From Planctobacterium marinum (lineage in GTDB: Bacteria > Pseudomonadota > Gammaproteobacteria > Enterobacterales > Alteromonadaceae), in NCBI RefSeq assembly GCF_036322805.1, contig NZ_AP027272.1, positions 3,038,001 to 3,102,000 on the forward strand: DNA of 64,000 nucleotides, given 5' to 3'. The notes below the pieces were generated by a model. That model made no database searches. It saw only the letters and a program-made list of their open reading frames with translations, and was not told where the DNA came from. The stretch's first letter is position 1. Every line of letters starts with the position of its first letter. This document shows positions 59,548-64,000 of this stretch, piece by piece. The position numbers were made by a program, and so were the translations under genes.

Positions 59548-60144
59548 ATGGTACTAAATCATTTATGGGGCATTTACGCGCATCCGAGAGAAGAATGGCA
59601 CACCATCGAAAAACGCCACGAAAGCTATCGGTTTAGCCTTTCTCATATTGCAATCATTACCATCATTCCGGCCATCATGGCATGGTTTTCTGCTGCGAAA
59701 TTGGGTTGGAGTATTGGTGTCGGTGAACGCATATTCCTGAGTTCGTCCGAAGCCGTAATCATGGCGTTTATCATTTATAGCGTGTTACTGGCAGGCATCT
59801 TTGGTTTAACCTACATCATCCACTACATGGGCAAACACTACGATTCTAATCCCAGTTGGGCACAATCACTGGAGCTGGCGTCTTACACCGCAACCCCTTT
59901 GTTTATGTCGGGATTAGCGGCTTTTTATCCTGAGTTGTGGTTTTTCAGTTTTGTTGCCATGGGCGCACTGGCCTACTCTATTTATCTACTCTATGTCGGT
60001 ACGCCAATTATTATGCGCATTCCAGTAGAAGAAGGATTTGTCTATGCCAGCTCCATTGTGACGGCAGCCATCCTGCTACTGGTAGCCACCATGATAGCCA
60101 CAGTAATCGCCTGGGGATGGTTGTTCCATCCGATTTACTCATGA
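59548..60144 (+). CDS. Yip1-domain membrane protein
   Basis: The 198-residue protein has five predicted transmembrane segments after a short cytoplasmic start (LNHLWGIYAHPREEWHTIE). The HPREEW motif followed by a helical bundle is typical of bacterial Yip1 proteins. Function unknown. AAGGGG precedes ATG 59548. It is divergent from miaE and has its own terminator. Confidence 0.85.
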   Translation: MVLNHLWGIYAHPREEWHTIEKRHESYRFSLSHIAIITIIPAIMAWFSAAKLGWSIGVGERIFLSSSEAVIMAFIIYSVLLAGIFGLTYIIHYMGKHYDSNPSWAQSLELASYTATPLFMSGLAAFYPELWFFSFVAMGALAYSIYLLYVGTPIIMRIPVEEGFVYASSIVTAAILLLVATMIATVIAWGWLFHPIYS

Positions 60145-60171
60145 TGTAAATTACCTTGATTCGATACAAAT

Positions 60172-60200
60172 ATGCCAGTCGATGTGACTGGCATTTTTTA
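60172..60200 (+). terminator. Yip1 gene terminator
   Basis: ATGCCAGTC-GATGT-GACTGGCAT (60172-60194) followed by TTTTTT forms a strong terminator 28 bp after the stop. Confidence 0.92.
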
Positions 60201-60220
60201 TGCGTTAAATGATTGCTAAC

Positions 60221-60946
60221 CTAATTCAACTCTTCGCATGTTACTGTAGCGACATTAGTGTACTCAACCGAAGAAAATTGATTTGTGCAGCTATACTTCT
60301 CACCTGTATAGGTTTTGGACAACGCCAGCATTACCGCTGAATAGATATCAAATTTGTGTTGCCACTGTGTAGAAGTGATATCGGCGGGTAACCGGGTTTT
60401 AACCTTAAAACCCGTTTCCGAATTTTCAATTTCGTAATCATTGAGAGTCTGGCAGGCCCCCTCGCGAAATTGGCATATATCGAAAAGAGTATCATCTTCT
60501 CGAATGACGATGATAACGCCAAAATGCGTGTGCTCGGAGTTGTATTCGGGGCTGGTCAATAGCTCAATTAGGCTGCTTCGGAACTGATATTTAAATTCAC
60601 CGCGAGCAAACTCTTTGATCTTGTCATACAACTCCTCATCATCATGTTCAACAAAGGAATTGTCTGGTTCCGCCTGTGCATCTGCCTCAGTATCATTGCT
60701 CTCTTCCGAGACTCCGGTTCTTAACAAGTCGGCATTCAAGATGGCATCAGCTAATGAATACACCAGCTTGCCGGGTTCAATATCGAAATCATTGAAGATC
60801 ACAAAGCTAAGCTTATTGCTTTGAGTGTAGGTTTGTACCTCAACATTCTCGCCACTTTCGGAAACAAAGGAATGTGACGTCGCCCAACAGGTATTAGCCA
60901 GTAGCAGGTGCAAACATAGAATCACAAAGGAAGATTTTAAACGCAT
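60221..60946 (-). CDS. Exported hypothetical protein (241 aa)
   Basis: A signal peptide (SSFVILCLHLLLANTCWA) leads a mature protein with an acidic low-complexity region (EESNDTEADAQAEPDN) and four cysteines (FDICQFREGACQ, YSCTNQF, VTCEEL), probably two disulfides. I recognise no family. It lies between the Yip1 gene, convergent with it, and serB, with a non-coding gap of 195 bp on that side. Confidence 0.65.
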   Translation of the reverse strand: MRLKSSFVILCLHLLLANTCWATSHSFVSESGENVEVQTYTQSNKLSFVIFNDFDIEPGKLVYSLADAILNADLLRTGVSEESNDTEADAQAEPDNSFVEHDDEELYDKIKEFARGEFKYQFRSSLIELLTSPEYNSEHTHFGVIIVIREDDTLFDICQFREGACQTLNDYEIENSETGFKVKTRLPADITSTQWQHKFDIYSAVMLALSKTYTGEKYSCTNQFSSVEYTNVATVTCEELN

Positions 60947-61141
60947 CTGTTAGTCCTTTAAAAAATGGGTCAGATCCAGTGACCGATACAAATAGGGTAT
61001 TTTTTATACCAGTTGTGATATTGAAAATCAAACCCGATTAAAGGGCTATCAGCAAATTGGGATAAATACAGATAACCCTCCGAAGTCAGTGACTTCGGGT
61101 GTAAGGGGAAATGTTAAAATGAATAGACAACGTCAGCCAGC

Positions 61142-62197
61142 TTAATCGAGAAATTCCAGTAAGGTATCCAGTCCACCAAATCGAATTGCCACCGATGCCT
61201 TCTCTCCCACAACGGGTTTGGCGTGATAGGCCACACCGAATGCAGCTTCTGCCATCATCACCAGGTCGTTTGCGCCATCCCCCACGGCAATGGTTTGTGA
61301 TGCTGGCACATGGTAGTGCTCTGCCAGGCGTTTAAGGGTTGCGGCTTTGGCATTGGCATCTATTACCTCGCCAATGACCTTGCCTGTTAATTTACCATCA
61401 GCCACTTCCAGCACGTTAGACACGGCCTCACACAGGTTAAGTCGCTCTTTAAGATAGTCGGCGAAAAAGGTAAAGCCACCGGATGCGATAGCAATCTTCC
61501 ACTGATGTTGCTGCATCACATGCACTAATTTAGATAAACCAGGCATAAGCGGTAAACGATCACGGATGCCTTGCAATAGCGTTACATCAACTCCCTGCAA
61601 ACAAGCTACGCGATTGTACAAGCTCTCTCTAAAATCCAGTTTACCTTGCATGGCCAGCTCGGTAATTTCCGCTACTTTATCTCCGAGTCCCGCCAGCTTC
61701 GCTATTTCGTCGATGCACTCTACAGCAATTAGTGTGCTGTCCATGTCCATCACCATCAAACCACCCTCTTGTAGCTTTGGTGGTTGTTGCACAAGGGCAA
61801 GTTCGACATGCAAACGGTTAGCAAGCTGGGCAATTTTTGAATTCAAGCTATTATCAAATGTCTTGCTCAAATGCGCTTTGGCTACGACTCCTTCACCACT
61901 GACTTTTGGGGACACTTGCCAGGATTGAATAGTTAATTCCGCAAACTCAGTATTGATTTGCTGTAGTTTTTCCAGATTCAGACCTTCCCCCAACACCACC
62001 AACTTGCTCAGTGTCTCGCTCGTTTGCGCTTTATTGTCCGTCTCTGATAACGGAAACACTGTGGAATCAATGGTTTTTTGCGATTCAAACAGCAGTTCAA
62101 AGGGCGAGAGTTTGTAGATTGTGCTGTTGGCGTTTGCCAGGGTTTCTAACAAGCTAAAATCAAGAAATTGCTGCGCGGTCAAATTGGCCAGATACAA
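61142..62197 (-). CDS. serB: Phosphoserine phosphatase SerB
   Basis: The 351-residue HAD hydrolase makes L-serine from phosphoserine, the last step of serine synthesis. Nucleophile D151 lies in DMDSTLI, with VECIDEIA as the cap start, IASGGFTFF as motif II and VGDGANDLVMM as motif III/IV. A poorly conserved N-terminal extension of about 130 residues (ACT-like) is present as in other gammaproteobacterial SerB. The start is TTG 62197, with GGGACC upstream; no ATG is available. Divergent from smp, as in E. coli. Confidence 0.96.
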   Translation of the reverse strand: MYLANLTAQQFLDFSLLETLANANSTIYKLSPFELLFESQKTIDSTVFPLSETDNKAQTSETLSKLVVLGEGLNLEKLQQINTEFAELTIQSWQVSPKVSGEGVVAKAHLSKTFDNSLNSKIAQLANRLHVELALVQQPPKLQEGGLMVMDMDSTLIAVECIDEIAKLAGLGDKVAEITELAMQGKLDFRESLYNRVACLQGVDVTLLQGIRDRLPLMPGLSKLVHVMQQHQWKIAIASGGFTFFADYLKERLNLCEAVSNVLEVADGKLTGKVIGEVIDANAKAATLKRLAEHYHVPASQTIAVGDGANDLVMMAEAAFGVAYHAKPVVGEKASVAIRFGGLDTLLEFLD

Positions 62198-62305
62198 TGT
62201 TTTCGGTCCCGGATAAGTTTTTGCTAAATTCTACTCTTTTATGCGGTTTATGATACTCTGAAATTCAGAATTATCGGGAATATCTCATAAAGCGATTAAC
62301 AAATT

Positions 62306-62884
62306 ATGGCGCTGGTTGAAATACTGACGGAACAACAACGCAAGAAACGGGGCTGGAAGCGGGTTTTTAATCTGTTGCTTGTGGCATCCTTGCTGATTGT
62401 GGGTGTTTATCTGTATGTGGTTGAGCAGCATTACCAAATCAGCAAATGGCATACTTGGGTAGATAACCGTGGCCAGCAATTTACAGCACAATACAGCACC
62501 ATTCTCGGTGACGCACTAGCCAAACAAGGGACGGCCAGACTTGAGCCCATCATTAGCAATATCTCGCAGCAACCGGGAGTGATTGAGGTTGTACTATTTT
62601 CACCCGATGGTCTGGCAATTAACAACGATACCTGGCTCACTAGCCAACACCTGCTCTACAATCACCGGGATTCATCCCCGCAAATCTATGTTGAGGAACT
62701 TTGGGCCAATGAACAATTACAAGGTTACTTGCGCATTACCCTCAACCGCCAACACCTGATACAAGCATTAATGCCAGTGGTTCAGGCCAGTTATCGCCCC
62801 TTTATTATTGCCGGCGTTCTTTTGTTAATTTTGGGCATGTTAGCAGGACGACGGTTCGCCCTGTGGCACTACAAAAACCGTTAA
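62306..62884 (+). CDS. smp: Smp/YtjB family membrane protein
   Basis: This 192-residue protein has an N-terminal transmembrane helix (VFNLLLVASLLIVGVYLYVV), a periplasmic domain and a second C-terminal helix (FIIAGVLLLILGMLAG). Length, topology and position divergent from serB match E. coli YtjB (Smp), a protein of unclear function linked to virulence and AhpA. It converges with tatD, overlapping by 4 bp. Confidence 0.88.
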   Translation: MALVEILTEQQRKKRGWKRVFNLLLVASLLIVGVYLYVVEQHYQISKWHTWVDNRGQQFTAQYSTILGDALAKQGTARLEPIISNISQQPGVIEVVLFSPDGLAINNDTWLTSQHLLYNHRDSSPQIYVEELWANEQLQGYLRITLNRQHLIQALMPVVQASYRPFIIAGVLLLILGMLAGRRFALWHYKNR

Positions 62885-63651
62885 CCCGGCGTTAAAAACA
62901 GCTCTTTAAAGTTGCTGGTTGTTTGCGAGCTGATGGTGTCTACATCCACTTCTAATAGCTTCGCCAAGACTTGCGCAACTAATACCACTTTTTCAGGTTC
63001 GTTGCGCTGCCCTTGATAGCCAGAAAGGGGCATGGTGGGAGCATCGGTTTCTAGTAATAAATGCTGCACACCAACCGCTTTAATGGCTTTTCGGGTTTTC
63101 TCAGAGCGCTCATAGGTAATGGTGCCTCCTATCCCTAATTTGAAGCCCATCTTTACGTATGACTGAGCCACATGAGCACTACCAGAAAAGGCGTGAACAA
63201 CCCCCTTTAAGTCAGGATAAGCTTTTAAAATCCGAATGATATCGTTATGGGACTTTCGGTGGTGCACGATTACCGGCAAAGAGAATTGCTGTGCTAACTC
63301 CAGCTGTTGTTCGAAGACGCTCATCTGAACTTCGGGCTCTACGGCGATAGCAAAGTCCAACCCAATCTCACCCAAGGCCACACATTTTTTGTCATCGCTA
63401 CTCGCTCGTAAAGCGTCTTGTAATAATGTCAGCTGATGCTGGTGATCTGAAGTTAAAAACCAAGGGTGCAGGCCCAAACCATAATAAATATCATCATACT
63501 GTTGCGCTACAGCTTGCACACGTGAAAAGTAACGGACTTCGGTGCCGGGAATAAGCAGCCCTGATAAACCTTTTTGCCTGGCAACTTGCCACACTGCATC
63601 TCTGTCGTGGTCAAATTCGGGAAAATCCAGATGGCAATGGCTGTCAATCAC
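62881..63651 (-). CDS. TatD family metal-dependent hydrolase/DNase
   Basis: The 256-residue TIM-barrel enzyme has the family metal ligands: IDSHCHLD (HxH) near 2-9, ALGEIGLDF (Glu), VHAFSG, and LLLETDAP (Asp). TatD-type proteins are 3'-5' exonucleases or D-Tyr-tRNA related hydrolases; this one is closest in context to YjjV. The start is GTG 63651, with AGGCG upstream, 11 bp after the pdxH stop, indicating an operon. Confidence 0.93.
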   Translation of the reverse strand: MIDSHCHLDFPEFDHDRDAVWQVARQKGLSGLLIPGTEVRYFSRVQAVAQQYDDIYYGLGLHPWFLTSDHQHQLTLLQDALRASSDDKKCVALGEIGLDFAIAVEPEVQMSVFEQQLELAQQFSLPVIVHHRKSHNDIIRILKAYPDLKGVVHAFSGSAHVAQSYVKMGFKLGIGGTITYERSEKTRKAIKAVGVQHLLLETDAPTMPLSGYQGQRNEPEKVVLVAQVLAKLLEVDVDTISSQTTSNFKELFLTPG

Positions 63652-63662
63652 AAGGCATTCGC

Positions 63663-64000
63663 CTAAGGCATCAGGCGCTGTTTAGTCCACTGTCCTTGTG
63701 CTTGAGAGAAACTGATACGGTTATGGAGTCGGTCCGGGCCACCTTGCCAGAACTCAATTTCATGCGGAATGACGCGAAATCCACCCCAGAATTTTGGCAA
63801 GGTTAAATTACCTTGGGAGAAGCGTTGGCGGGTTTCCTCTAACTTTTGCAGTAACATTTGTCGTGAAGACACAGGACGACTCTGAGCAGAAGCCCAAGCG
63901 GCTAATTGACTGCCTTTAGGACGACTGAGGAAGTATTTAGTGGCGTCAGCAACGGACACCCGCTCCGCCGTACCACAAATTTTCACCTGACGTTCCATAT
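63663..64000 (-). CDS. pdxH: Pyridoxamine 5'-phosphate oxidase PdxH (5' end outside window)
   Basis: Only the C-terminal 112 or so residues are present. ERQVKICGTAERVS, FLSRPKGSQLAAWASAQSRPVSSR, LPKFWGGFRVIPHEIEFWQGGPDRLHNR and the closing QRLMP are diagnostic of PdxH, the FMN enzyme that makes pyridoxal 5'-phosphate. This supplies the cofactor of GcvP and other enzymes. The gene continues past base 64000. Confidence 0.96.
   Translation of the reverse strand, partial: MERQVKICGTAERVSVADATKYFLSRPKGSQLAAWASAQSRPVSSRQMLLQKLEETRQRFSQGNLTLPKFWGGFRVIPHEIEFWQGGPDRLHNRISFSQAQGQWTKQRLMP

Overview
The window looks like a chromosomal segment of a marine gammaproteobacterium of the Alteromonadales (Alteromonadaceae-like). 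This rests on moderate GC, the housekeeping genes present (gcvTHP, serB next to smp, tatD, pdxH, miaE), an alcohol-forming fatty acyl-CoA reductase of the Marinobacter type, a DUF3718 protein, and a large secreted polysaccharide-degrading repertoire (two GH18 chitinases and one GH81 beta-1,3-glucanase). No plasmid, prophage or CRISPR signal was seen. One decayed insertion sequence lies at 52.1-53.5 kb.

Layout. 0-5.2 kb: a truncated 2OG-Fe(II) oxygenase, small and secreted hypothetical proteins, a periplasmic sugar-binding-type protein, then a divergent TetR regulator / old yellow enzyme pair separated by three copies of a 16-bp palindrome. 5.4-12 kb: fatty acyl-CoA reductase, LtrA-like membrane protein, voltage-gated K+ channel, and a redox module (peroxiredoxin-like protein, MdaB quinone reductase, divergent HxlR regulator). 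11.8-19.5 kb: a self-contained efflux cluster made of inverted repeats, a sigma-54-type -24/-12 promoter, a 34-residue membrane microprotein, a MacA-like adaptor, an ABC ATPase, two FtsX/MacB-type permeases, an NtrC-type response regulator and a histidine kinase with almost no extracytoplasmic loop. 19.5-21.4 kb: a BenE transporter and divergent XRE-cupin regulator, equivalent to E. coli ydcO/sutR.

21.5-27.9 kb: two tandem multidomain chitinases. A 20-bp LacI-type palindrome lies in the leader of the first and is repeated exactly 768 bp downstream inside its coding region. 28-32.7 kb: a DUF3718 protein, a solute-binding protein, an XRE / membrane protein / serine hydrolase operon, and a membrane protein gene broken by a frameshift. 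32.9-37.5 kb: the glycine cleavage operon gcvT-gcvH-gcvP. 37.8-44.5 kb: a 1,729-residue secreted DUF1800 protein with twelve Ig-like repeats in a duplicated four-repeat super-unit, followed by its DUF1501 partner and a structured terminator region. 44.5-47.4 kb: a hypothetical protein, a LysR regulator, and ohrR-ohr with palindromic operators. 47.4-52 kb: an RNA-like intergenic region and the GH81 lipoprotein.

52-64 kb: IS remnant, arsR-arsC-arsH operon without a pump gene, a small MerR operon, the operon miaE-DUF938-DUF808-yqaA, a Yip1 protein, a hypothetical secreted protein, serB/smp, tatD and a truncated pdxH. Several gene ends share the 20-bp hairpin CCAGGGC-N6-GCCCTGG, which appears to be a dispersed terminator module of this genome. 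All functional calls are from motif and sequence recognition by eye; no database search was run.
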